From contig PYST01000334.1 in the NCBI GenBank assembly GCA_003049485.1, positions 1-42,473 on the forward strand: a stretch of 42,473 nucleotides of DNA. Direction: 5' to 3'. Position numbers and translations under genes: made by a program. The notes beneath the pieces were generated by a model that saw only the letters and a program-made list of their open reading frames with translations, was not told the DNA's origin and made no database searches. Each line of letters opens with the position of its first letter. Within the stretch, counting starts at the first letter, position 1. Positions 1 to 10,397 of this stretch are shown here, piece after piece. Source of the DNA: Ophioceras dolichostomum. Its lineage: Eukaryota > Ascomycota > Sordariomycetes > Magnaporthales > Ophioceraceae.

Positions 1-1467
1 GGGAGAAAGCGCAAGGAAAGAATAGGAAGAAAGGATGCCGTTCTGAAAGCCTTTTCTCTTCCATTTAAAATACATGCCTTGTAGGTCTTGAAAAAACTTA
101 TCGACATATCAAGGAGATTGCCGTTGGGAGAGGACTGGAGTTCGGACGGGGAGATGTGTCAGTGCACCGCTCGATCGCTTGGAGAAACTCCGAGTCCCCA
201 CATCATCGACATCCACCTCCAACTTTTGACATCATCTCAACGTTCACAACGCCGACGCGTCCACGCCCTTTGTGCTCACATCGTGGCTGCTTGGAGACCA
301 CCACAAGCTAGCCAAGCTGTCCAGCTGCTGCTGCCTAAGTCGATATGGTCGTATTCTTGGGCAAAGATCGTGGCCCTTCCCCTCACCGTCCCCTTCCAGT
401 TTCTTCTCATCATCGGCCCGTTTCTGATGAGCTGCTTGTTGTCACCTTTGGTTTTCGTCCCCCGGACCCATATACGGCCCGGTTCTATGTAGAAATGGAC
501 CTCCAAGGATCAAGCTCCCGTGGCTTTCTTGCTTTCTCCTCCTCTTCCTTTCCCCGGAATCGGCTGGCCAGTCCCCGCTCGGTTGCACCATCAGGCACGA
601 ACCGTAGACCCCGATGTCTGGTTTTGTTTTTTGACTTTTTCTCCAGCGGATTCCAGAGAAAGAAAATTCCACTTTCTCCGCACTATTTTCACCTGATCAA
701 AAACGGGGAAACAGGGGAAACAGGGAGCCAGATGCGGGGAAGAAGCTTAGGACCTGCCATCGCAAAGGTCGCAAAGCGGGACGCGAGACCGCGACCGAGA
801 CATGCATGCCACACTGATGCCAGCCAACACCACCACCATCACCATCACCGCGACCTTTCACTTACACGAACCTTGGTAACTTCCACCAAAAGCAAATCCG
901 AGAACCGGCCATCCGGCACCCTTGGTGATGCTCCACGTTGCTCCACCCCAAATGGCGGTCTCCAAATGCAGTGGTAGCAACCAGCAAGCAACGAATGAAA
1001 GCTGTTGACGAAGCAAGACATCTGGTGCCGTCATGCGGAGGTGACGATCCTGATCCTGGGTCCTGGGTCTTGGGGCTTGTCGTGGCCATAGGGTTGAATG
1101 TACATATATCTGAGCACCATCCCATTCATTCCATCGATGGAAGTCCATCACCAGGCACGCTCGGTCACCCACTTGGCTTCTCTGCTCGCCAGAACCCTCC
1201 GTGGCGCGCGTGTTCCCTGACCACCTGCCAAGGTAGACGACCACATACCGGACGGGAACCCGCATCGGCCCTCCTCGTAAACGGGTCGTCATACTCACGG
1301 ACGGCAACAAGCGTTGAGGAGCATCACCAAAAAGCCTTTAGTTAGGCTTTCCTCCTCTTCTCTTCCTCCCTGTCACTGTCCTTGTCACTCTTAGGCTGCT
1401 TTTGTGCGACACATTGTCGCACCAAATTACCTCATCAGATCAGAGAGAGACTCGACTATAAACAAAA
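1..1467. other. Gene-free region upstream of the GH3 gene
   Basis: No recognisable gene. Open frames at 88-492, 345-977 and 858-1310 overlap on both strands, lack splice-supported extensions and resemble no family I know. A CACCAC/CATCAC run near 830-850 gives a meaningless His stretch in one frame. The last few hundred bases presumably hold the glucosidase promoter. A GGCTTTTT element on the minus strand near 1329-1336 fits the GGC(A/T)4 binding consensus of cellulase activators of the XYR1 type, and a CCGGGG on the minus strand near 553-558 fits the carbon-repressor SYGGRG consensus. Both motifs are short and common, so they prove nothing alone. Confidence 0.6.
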
Positions 1468-4400
1468 ATGTTGTGGCTCCCTCGGGTAGCTCTCGCTATC
1501 CTAGCCGGGAGTGCGTCTGTTCGGGCTACTGTCATTGTTGATCGCGACGAGACAGCCAAGGTACGGCGCTTCCCACCCCCTTTCTTCAAATATCTCCCGT
1601 GATACAGACGGCGTCTGCTGCTTTGCCCTCGGCGCGTTCGTCGCCCCCGCGTTCATCTAAATTGCCTAAGTTCGCCATGCCATGCCATCCCTTGCACATC
1701 CCATACCCTCATATTGTCTCCCGCGCGAATATCACACCAACTCACGCGTCGCGGTGACTTGTATTGGTGACGGCTCTCCTTTTTCAACCCTTCCTTCCTT
1801 ACCTCTTTCACCCCCTTGTGTACCTGGGGCACTCTCAAACAAAACATGCCGTCCTATCACTCATTTTGCTCAGTCATCACTGTTTTTCTAAACCTCGTCA
1901 CCTATGCTAACACGGCCCAGCTTCACCGACGCGCTCTCGCCACCTCTGATCCATTCTATCCCTCACCATGGATGGACCCGGAGGCGGACGGCTGGGAGGA
2001 GGCCTATGCCAAGGCCAAGGCATTCGTCTCTCAGCTGACGTTGATGGAGAAAGTCAACCTTACCACTGGAGTTGGGTAGGTGTACCCAATAACGATCCAA
2101 ATAAGGTGGGAGCAAGACGCTTATAACCCAACGTGCGAATATCTTAGCTGGCAAGGTGAACAATGCGTGGGTAACACTGGGTCCGTACCCCGACTCGGCC
2201 TCCGCGGTCTTTGTCTGCAGGATTCACCGGTTGGTGTTCGCATGGCGGACTGGGTTTCGGTCTTCCCTTCCGGCCAGACCGTTGCTGCGACCTTCTCTCG
2301 GGGCCTGATGCACCGCCGCGGCCGTGCCATGGCCGACGAGCACAAAGGCAAAGGCGTTGATGTGATCCTTGGACCTGTGGCCGGTCCTATTGGACGAATA
2401 CCTGCCGGTAAGTATTTCCAGCACATACAACTACTCACACTTGCTTCGCCCTTCTGAGTGCTGATTACTAACATAAATGGTGGACGTGTAGGTGGTCGGA
2501 ACTGGGAGGGCTTCTCGCCCGACCCATATCTCACAGGAATTGGGATGGCCGAGACAATCAAGGGAATCCAGGAGGGTGGTATCATCGCTTGCGCAAAGCA
2601 CTTCATTGGCAACGAGCAGGGTACGGCTGATATGATAGCTGCTCACCTCAAGCTGAAGCACGGCTTACCCCTGGTCCACCCATACCCATGCTAACATCAC
2701 GAATTCACAGAGCACTTCAGGCAAACCGGCGAGGAGGCGGGACGCGGCGTCAACATCAGCGAGTCTCTCTCCTCAAACATCGACGACAGGGCGATGCACG
2801 AGCTGTACATGTGGCCCTTCGCTGATGCCGTCCGTGCCGGCGTTGGGTCCGTCATGTGCTCCTACACCCAGATCAACAACTCGTACGGTTGCCAGAACAG
2901 CAAGATGCTCAACGATTTGCTGAAGAACGAGCTTGGCTTCCAGGGATTCGTCATGTAAGTGATATTTCAAGAATCCCATCCACCGAGGTGCTTTGGAGCT
3001 GGCCGTGCGTGGGTCACCTAAAGTGAGGCCTCTGGCGAGGTGGTGAGCTGACTTTAAATCATGAACAGGTCGGACTGGCAAGCGCAACACACAGGGGCTG
3101 CTAGTGCCGCTGCAGGGCTTGACATGACGATGCCTGGTGACACCGTCTTCAACTCGGAATTGAGCTTCTGGGGCACCAACCTGACCCTGGCTGTCATCAA
3201 TGGCACTGTTGCAGAGTGGCGCCTTGACGACATGGCGATGCGCATCATGGCAGCCTTCTTCAAGGTCGGCCTAACTCTCAACGAGCCGCCAGTTAGCTTC
3301 GACTCGTGGACCTTGGATACGTTCGGTCCCGTTCATTACGCAGCCAAGCAGGGATACCAGCAGATCAACTATCACGTGGATGTGCGCGGCGATCACGGGA
3401 ACCTCATCCGAGACATCGCGGCTGAGGGAACCGTTCTCCTGAAGAACACGGGCGCGCTGCCGCTGAACAAGCCTAAGTTCCTTGCTGTCATCGGTGACGA
3501 TGCCGGTGGGAACCCGGAAGGACCCAACGGCTGCCCAGACCGCGGCTGTCTCACCGGCACCCTGGGCATGGCCTGGGGTTCTGGAACCGCCAGCTTCACC
3601 TACCTCATCACTCCCGACGCGGCGCTACAGGCGAAGGCCATTGAGGATGGCACCCGATACGAGAGCATTCTCACCAACTACGCCACCGAGAAGACGAAGG
3701 CACTTGTCAGCCAGGCGTACGCCACGGCCATCGTGTTCGTGGCCGCCAGCTCGGGCGAGGGGTTCATCAACTTCCAAGGCAACGCCGGTGACCGTCAGAA
3801 CCTAACCCTATGGTACAACGGCGACGACCTCGTCAAGAACGTGAGCAGCTGGTGCAACAACACTATTGTGGTCATCCATTCCACCGGGCCCACGATCCTG
3901 ACGGAGTGGTACGACAACCCGAACATCACGGCAATCCTCTGGGCCGGTGTCCCCGGCCAGGAGTCCGGCCGGTCAATCGTCGACGTGCTGTACGGCAAAG
4001 TCAACCCGGCGGGCCGCACGCCGTTTACCTGGGGCCGTACGCCCGAATCCTATGGCGTCGAGTTGATGTACAAACCCAACAATGGCAACGGCGCCCCGCA
4101 GCAAGACTTCTCCGAAGGCATCTTCATCGACTACCGCCACTTCGACCGCGCGAGCGAGTCGCCCATCTACGAGTTCGGCTTCGGTCTGAGCTACACCACC
4201 TTCGAGTACAGCAACCTGCAGGTGCGGAAGGTCTCCAGCAACCCGTACAACCCCACCATCGGCAAGACGTCCCCAGCCCCGACCTTCGGCAGCGGGAACG
4301 TCTCCCAGAACCTGAACGACTACCTGTTCCCCTCCAGCGAGTTCCCGCACGTCTGGCAGTACATCTACCCGTACCTGAACACGTCCTCCTCCGGCGCCGC

Positions 4401-4827
4401 CGCGTCCCGCGACCCGCACTACGGCCAGACCGCGGACCAGTTCCTGCCCCCCAAGGCGCTGGACGGATCCGCCCAGCCTCTGCTCAGGTCCGCCGGCAAG
4501 TCCTCCCCGGGAGGGAACCGCCAGCTGTATGACGTGCTGTACACCGTCAGCGCGACCATCAAGAACACGGGCTCGCTCGTCGGCGACGAGGTGCCGCAGC
4601 TGTACGTCTCGCTGGGAGGGCCGGAGGACCCGCCGGTCGTGCTCCGCGGGTTCGACCGCATCCGGATCGACGCCGGCGGGAGCGCCACGTTCAAGGCCGA
4701 CCTGACGAGGAGGGACCTGAGCTACTGGGACGTGGTCACCCAGGACTGGGTCGTCTCCCAGTACCCCAAGAAGGTGTTTGTGGGGAGCAGCAGCAGAAAG
4801 CTGCCGCTCAGCGCGGTGCTGGCTTGA
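1468..4827 (+). CDS. Secreted glycoside hydrolase family 3 beta-glucosidase (six exons)
   Basis: Exons: 1468-1560, 1921-2075, 2148-2407, 2492-2620, 2711-2954, 3069-4827; 2640 nt, 879 residues. The product should hydrolyse terminal beta-D-glucosyl residues (cellobiose and short glucans) outside the cell. A hydrophobic N-terminus ends near A20 (signal peptide), and HRR at 33-35 could be a Kex2-like processing site. The GH3 N-terminal barrel contains TGVGW (80-84), the substrate-binding pair KH at 205-206 and the nucleophile D296 in SDW. In the second domain E524 in SGEGF lies 228 residues after D296, matching the spacing of D280 and E509 in Aspergillus aculeatus BGL1, so it is the likely acid/base. 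VPGQESG and a C-terminal fibronectin-III-like domain follow. Several N-glycosylation sequons are present. DSPVGVR replaces the commoner DGPLGIR. Exon 1 is less certain than the rest because an in-frame ATG at 1846, inside intron 1, would also give a signal peptide. Family assignment is firm; substrate preference is inferred. Confidence 0.95.
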
Positions 4828-5548
4828 TGATGAGGGGCTGGTGAGGGGCTGGTGAGGGGGAGGGGAACAGCAGAAGACTTGGAGGAGGAGGACGAGGAGG
4901 AGGGTTGTATCGGCGTACCTAAAATAACCTAGGTGCCTTACCTAATCCTTCTCGTCCATGTGTGCCGAGCAGCCTAGCTTCTGCGCCTAGCCAGCTGCGC
5001 TCCACATCCAGTGCACACATACCGCAGCAGTATGGGGCCGAGATATGCAGACAGCTGTTTACATACACACCATATCCCGGCTCGTAATATAATAACTACC
5101 TAGGTATCTCTTTAATCTTTCGGTGCCTTCAAACCTGCATGTGACTTTGCGTCGCGTACCTCCGAGCTGGCGTTGGGCAAACGGATGGAAGAGAGAGAAG
5201 GCTTGTAAACGTAGATCGTGATGTCACAGTTCAGTTCGTCTGGGACAGACGGGAGGTGGCATCCGGCGGGAAATACTTCTCCCCCTCCCTCCACGACGAA
5301 CCCGACTTCCCTAACCGTGGTGGTTTTCTCTGCGCGAGTCGTCCAGGAGATAATATGGGGCCTTAGCTATTGGAGTCAGGGTCTCTGCTCCCTGTGAGTG
5401 GTTGCACTGAGAGGTAGTAGTTCAGTCTGGTGGGACCCAATCTTTTTTTCTTTGATGGGCGGTTAACCGCATGCAAGATGGGAAATGCCGGACAAACGAG
5501 AGGGAATAAAGGGCGCACTGGAGGGGAGATCAGAGTGTTCACCGCTAT

Positions 5549-5563
5549 CGTCACCACGTGACG
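5549..5563. promoter_or_regulatory. E-box/CDEI-like inverted repeat
   Basis: CGTCAC-CAC-GTGACG is a perfect 6-bp inverted repeat with a 3-bp spacer that includes CACGTG (5555-5560). Read on the minus strand it contains GTCACGTG, which fits the RTCACRTG site of Cbf1/CPF1-type bHLH factors. It lies about 230 bp before the start codon at 5791. Function is inferred from position and consensus only. Confidence 0.35.
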
Positions 5564-5712
5564 ACACGACATACTGCCTGCGTGCCTGCCGTGTTTGCAA
5601 ACTCCAGCTCCCGTCGCCCGTCAGGCCATACGCGGCTGCCTTGTTCAGCTGGAATTCTACCAAACTGCTCCTTGCTGTCTGCTATCACCTAACTAAACTC
5701 CGCGCTTGGTCT

Positions 5713-5745
5713 AGGACAGCCCCAGGACAGTCCCAGGACAGCTCC
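5713..5745 (+). repeat. Three 11-bp tandem repeats before the RNase H-like gene
   Basis: Three consecutive copies of AGGACAGYCCC (the last is AGGACAGCTCC) end 45 bp before the start codon at 5791, so they probably lie in the 5' UTR or core promoter. Confidence 0.7.
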
Positions 5746-5790
5746 TTCTTGCTGAGACACTAGGCGGAGGAGCCGTTCACAGCACTTAAA

Positions 5791-7746
5791 ATGGAGCGAG
5801 AAGGGGCAGGTCACCCCGACCGCGACGACCCCGACACAAGCACCGGAACTTGCTACCGCCATTTGGGCGGCGACAGCGGCCCTTACGACCCGGCGCTAGT
5901 TGTTGAAGACTTCAGCGGGCTCGCCATCAGCGGAGCTAGTGGCACTAGTGGCACTAGTGGCGGCGAAGAGGAATGGGAGGATGTCGAAGACGACAACGAC
6001 GGCGACAATAACAACGAGGACGATGATGGTGCTGATGATAATGACGATGGCGTTGACGATTTTCCGCGCTACCCGCGCAACCCCAAGGACGAGGACGACA
6101 CGGACGGCATCCTCTTCCTGTATGGCACGGCCTACTTCGTGCCGCAGTGGGACGAGCACCTGATCGGCCCTTCCTGGCGGACGCTGCGGGCCGGGTGGGA
6201 CTTCGACGACCCGCCCAAGCCGCTGCCGCCGACGGACGCGCTGATGAAGGACGCCTTCCGGTACTGCCCCGACTGCCAGCTGACGTGGCTGGTGGGCTTC
6301 GACGGGCTCGAGAGCCACGTGCACCCGGAGCACAACGCCTACGACATCGCGCCGGAGAACCTGGACGTCTACGCTATCGACGCAGGCTCGTTCTCGAACT
6401 CGTCGCTTGTGGTGCACGTCAGCGGAGGCTTGCCCAAGGGCCTGGGCACTGCGTACCACGCTGCCATCGGGGTCTATTTCGGAGAAGGGTCGCGGTACAA
6501 CGTCTCGGAGGCTCTGGGTCCAGAAGACGGCGCTCCGTTCAACAAGGAGAAGGCGGAGCTGAAGGCCGTGCTGCGCGCCCTGGATGTGATCGAGAACAAG
6601 GTCCTTCCGGAGTGGCAGGAGGTAATGGCGGGGGACTCGGCCGCGCTGACGGCCAAGATCTCTTCCCAGAAAGGGTGGTTCGTCCAGACCAGGGACAGGG
6701 TGGAGCGCAAGATCGGAGTGCTGCTGGCTCGCTTCAGGCTAGCTGGGAAGAAGGACGATGATGACCTTGAGAAAGAGGAGAGGGACTTCAGGGACGCGCT
6801 CGCAACAGCCGCCGCCGCCGCCGCCGCTCACAGTGAAGGAAGGGTGACAGGTGCAAGAAAGGGGAAAGAGCTGGGACATCACCTGGCCGTCGAGAAAGGC
6901 GATATCGAAACTTATGAAGAGATGGATATGATAGTCGACGAAACCTCTGCGAGGGTCGAGAATATTCTCATAACGAGGAACGGCCCCGTGGCGCCGGCTA
7001 TGGACGAGACCAAGAGGAGACACGTCGAAAACATCGAGGCTGGTATCCCGTCTCTTTCCGCCATCGAGAGGGCAGGCGGCGATGAGAACTTCATCATGGA
7101 GACAGCAGAGCTGAAGCACTGCCTGACGATACTCAAGGAGTACCAATACGGCCTCGACCCACCACTAGTCCAAGGGGTGCTCCGAGCCATCGAGTCACTA
7201 CCCGATGATCTCGTCAAGCTCGCCGCCACCGCTCCTCCTCCCGGGGGTAGCAGCAGCAGCACACAGAAGGGCAGCGACAGGGGGAAACAGGCAGTGTCGA
7301 AGAACGACGACGACGACGACGACGACGCCAACAGCGACAGCGACACAACCGCCAGCGACTCGGCCACCGAGACCTTCCGCCTCATCATGGTGTCGGACTC
7401 GTCCGACCTGGTCGACACGATATGCAAGCACCAGGGCAAGTGGAAGCTGGGCGAGGACGGGGTCCTGCGCAACAGGCACCGGAAGCCGGTCAAGAACGGC
7501 GCCGAGTACGTCGAGCTCGGGGAGGCGACGGAGCGGCTGAGCAAGGAGCGGTGCTGCTACGCGTCGTGGTACGCCGTCGGGAAGCAGTTCAACCTGGGCG
7601 CTGCTGGGCTGATGGGGGATGCGTTGAGCGGGAGGGGAGGGGGAGGGGCNAGGAGGGGGAGGAGGAGGAGAGGAGCAGGCGTCATCGTCGCCGTTGAAGG
7701 ACATAGGGACCTAGGCGGTGTTTGTGGACGGGCGGGGATCGATTGA
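5791..7746 (+). CDS. RNase H-fold protein with a large internal insertion and acidic N-terminus
   Basis: A single exon is open for 651 codons. Residues about 50-95 are Gly/Ser- then Asp/Glu-rich. The RNase H fold is recognisable in two halves: strand 1 with D197 (IDAGS) and the helix with E256 (KAELKAV), then D536 (VSDSSDLVD), a KWK motif and PVKNGAEYVEL. The first three catalytic acidic positions are therefore present, but about 280 residues separate E256 from D536, where bacterial RNase HI has about 22. The fourth acidic position, normally in an N-x-x-A-D context, reads NLGAAGL (601-607), so it may be lost, or D610 may serve instead. C159, C162, H176 and H181 form a C2H2-like pattern before the fold. 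The true C-terminus is uncertain: base 7650 is N inside a G-rich run, and a +1 shift there would end the protein at 7714. An RNA/DNA hybrid nuclease or a non-catalytic nucleic-acid binder are both possible. Confidence 0.8.
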   Translation: MEREGAGHPDRDDPDTSTGTCYRHLGGDSGPYDPALVVEDFSGLAISGASGTSGTSGGEEEWEDVEDDNDGDNNNEDDDGADDNDDGVDDFPRYPRNPKDEDDTDGILFLYGTAYFVPQWDEHLIGPSWRTLRAGWDFDDPPKPLPPTDALMKDAFRYCPDCQLTWLVGFDGLESHVHPEHNAYDIAPENLDVYAIDAGSFSNSSLVVHVSGGLPKGLGTAYHAAIGVYFGEGSRYNVSEALGPEDGAPFNKEKAELKAVLRALDVIENKVLPEWQEVMAGDSAALTAKISSQKGWFVQTRDRVERKIGVLLARFRLAGKKDDDDLEKEERDFRDALATAAAAAAAHSEGRVTGARKGKELGHHLAVEKGDIETYEEMDMIVDETSARVENILITRNGPVAPAMDETKRRHVENIEAGIPSLSAIERAGGDENFIMETAELKHCLTILKEYQYGLDPPLVQGVLRAIESLPDDLVKLAATAPPPGGSSSSTQKGSDRGKQAVSKNDDDDDDDANSDSDTTASDSATETFRLIMVSDSSDLVDTICKHQGKWKLGEDGVLRNRHRKPVKNGAEYVELGEATERLSKERCCYASWYAVGKQFNLGAAGLMGDALSGRGGGGXRRGRRRRGAGVIVAVEGHRDLGGVCGRAGID

Positions 7747-10397
7747 ATGAGGCGTGAAATATGAAAGAATTGAAAAAGTCCCTGGGACTTGGTTCGGCCC
7801 ATTAAAACGCGGGATAGCGATCTGGCCGTGATATGTATATTTCTGGCGCTAGCGTTGTACATTCCCGGTCCCCTGTCCTTTCCTGGTGACAGAGTTTATC
7901 CCATGTGATGATTCAAAAGCACGAGGACAAAGCGCACCCTCATTACCTGCCTCCTTTCATATAGCGGAGTTTGGGACAAAATTCGTGCAGCTGAAGGCTT
8001 GTAGCTTCACTCAGTGCGTCCAAGTGAGTACCGAGGTAGATCACGATCTCGAGAGAACCTAGGTACCAAATCTGGTTGTTGGTTATTGGTACCATAGGTA
8101 CCACCCAAAGATACGGATTCGGTAGTAGACCGGTGCACCGTCTCGCGTCCGGTTGCCCCATTGAAGAACGCCCGGCCCCGGGATCCCGAAAGTCTAATTT
8201 GAGTGACGTGGAGGGTGCGTTTCGGTACGGACTGTCATGTCGTCAACCTCTCCTTCTTCAATGGCTGGCACCCGTAATCAAGCCACTGCCAAACATCATC
8301 AATAGCGCTTAGCTTCACTCTCGAAGCAAGAGTAGATCCTCTCCTCCAATTAAAACTTTGTCGCTCTGTCAGTTCCGTTTCCCAATGATGCATCGTGATG
8401 AGACAGTGTGAGCAACTTTCACTTTTCGGCATGAGGCCTCAAGTCATGATCGCAATCTTCGTCGCCTCCACGCCTCCGCCACCACCGCCTCCACCGCCTC
8501 CACCGCTTCCAACGCTCGCCGACTTCGTGAGACGGAGTACCGAGCGCGGTGCTGCCGAGCTGATAGACATGCTCGAGCGCTGGTGCTCGTTCCTCGGCGA
8601 CGGCTTCCGTCCCTTACCCGCTTCTGCCGCAAACACGCATCCCGCGACCGCCGCCGCCACCGCAACTTCGCCTAGTCGCCGTTGCTGGCAGCCCGTCTAG
8701 ATCCATCTCCCGCAGTTCGTCGTGTCGCGCTGCAAATGTACAGCTTCGCGCGCTTTCTGGTCGGCCTGCACCGGCCCGCGGCTAGTGGTGGGTTCAGTGG
8801 GCAATATCAACACACAGGTAAGTTTCAGCGTACCATCGTCTCTCTCTCTCTCGCACTCTCTCCTTAAAGAGGGAGCAGTTTGGAGGCGTGCGAGAAGCGT
8901 ATGGGCTGGCCTATGGCGACCATGAGGACCGATCTGAGGAGAGAATGGAGGGAGAGGGAATGCTGAGATGATGGATGTTTATGTACGTAGGAACCCAGTG
9001 CCTACCTACCAGGTATCAATTTAGGCCGTTGGATATGGAGGCCGTTGAAGAAGATCATACACAGGGGGAGAGAAAACAAAGAGGGCTTGGGAAACAAAAG
9101 CATGGAGACAGGCGAAAAAAAGAGACTGTTTCTTTCTGTGGGAAGGATTCAGGGGCTCACGCTTGCTTTTGCTTGCTTGCTTGCTTGCTGTTGTAGACAT
9201 GATGTCGTCTATAGCGTTTTATAGCATCTGATCTCGTGGTAGAAACCCCGCCAGCCAGCACAATTGCCGCACCTAAGCAGTAACAGAAGCCCGCACAGGC
9301 GGTCTTGTTACGCTACACGAAATCGAACGGCATTGTCATGTTGTGTCCCCATCAAACGCCCCCAGTTTGAACGCTGTAAGCTGAATCCTTCGGGGACTAG
9401 TCACAAACTCCGGATGAATCGGGTGGCAACGCGTCTGGCTGGAGGGCGTTTGGTAGAGGGAAAGGTTTGCGTCCTTGTCCATTCTGTATCGGGCGTGTCG
9501 GTTGCACGGTTTTGTACTGGGATTTAGAAGACGCGATTTGGTTGGACGATATTCGAGGCTGCTAAGTGACAGAAGGAAAGGTCCTCTTAAGGCATCAGCA
9601 AGTACGCAGCAGTCTGATCTGATTGAGGGGCAGACTTAGGCGGGCCACGACTGAGACTTCGCGTAACCATAACCCTAGAAATATCGGATGGCAGTTGTTG
9701 GTGAATTGCTAGGCTTGACAGATGGGACGAAAGTATTGCGACCTCAAAACACTGCGAATGGTTCTAGGATGTGAGGTTGAAAAGGGCTGGTGAATTTGCT
9801 CTCCTGGTTGATGTCTGGTAAGTCGAATACGCTACGGACATCAATCTGTTTGCCCTCACGGTTGTCCCCTGAACACTGAACATTAGCAAGTTTGAAGTTA
9901 ACCCGCTCGGTTCGAAATCGGACCGCAGTCAACACTCCCGCTCGAGGCTGAATAGATGCACTCAGATATCATAAATACTACGCGACCCCAGCCCTATTGA
10001 AGAGATGCCGTGGAGATGCTCGATGCGGTAAGTTGTGCGGTGTTGGCCCGCAAATGGCGAACCTGCGATCGCACGACCCCCTGCGAACCCTGGGGAAATT
10101 GAACGGACCCGCTGCAGCTGCATGTGATTCCCTGTCATGGTAGCAGCAGAGCCGCTGTAGCGAATCAGCCACGCCGCGACCTAAAAGTCACTAAAGTCGA
10201 CCGCGTTCGCTTCGGTGAAGGAAGGATGGTGGTAGAAAAACAAAAAGAGGAACATGGCCTGCTCATGCTCGGTTCGACAGGCAAGAGGGAAGAAGCTAAC
10301 ACGCTCGTGAATTGAATCGCGGTTGAGTTTGGAACATCGTCGACGAATATCGCGAAGGGGGCTTTGAAGCGTCCCCCTTTCAACTTACTCTCCGGCC
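7747..10397. other. Intergenic region, 2.65 kb
   Basis: No supported gene. ACCTAGGT lies at 8057-8064 within a GGTACC-rich stretch (8057-8103). A GC-rich block at about 8440-8820 stands out: it encodes a proline tract in one frame (101 codons, 8395-8700) and ends in CACACAG followed by GTAAGT at 8818-8823, so a degenerate or unrecognised exon is possible. A (GCTT)n run sits at 9171-9189. From 9200 to 10397 the sequence is mixed with no long frame; its end should be the promoter of the CorA-type gene. Confidence 0.55.

Larger units (their letters stand above)
4828..5790. other. Intergenic region between the GH3 and RNase H-like genes
   Basis: No gene is seen. It starts with a short G-rich repeat after the glucosidase stop (GAGGGGCTGGT copies, about 4832-4858), which is probably 3' UTR. 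ACCTAGGT palindromes occur at 4927-4934 and 5098-5105. The second half should be the promoter of the downstream gene. The frame at 5485-5763 (92 codons) has no recognisable features. Confidence 0.6.

Noticed and set aside
345..977. 210-codon frame with a His run
   Set aside because: The His run comes from a simple CAC/CAT repeat, the frame overlaps opposite-strand frames and no domain is seen.
3810..4532. 240-codon frame inside the GH3 gene, plus antisense frames
   Set aside because: Arg/Pro-rich shadow of a GC-rich exon in another frame.
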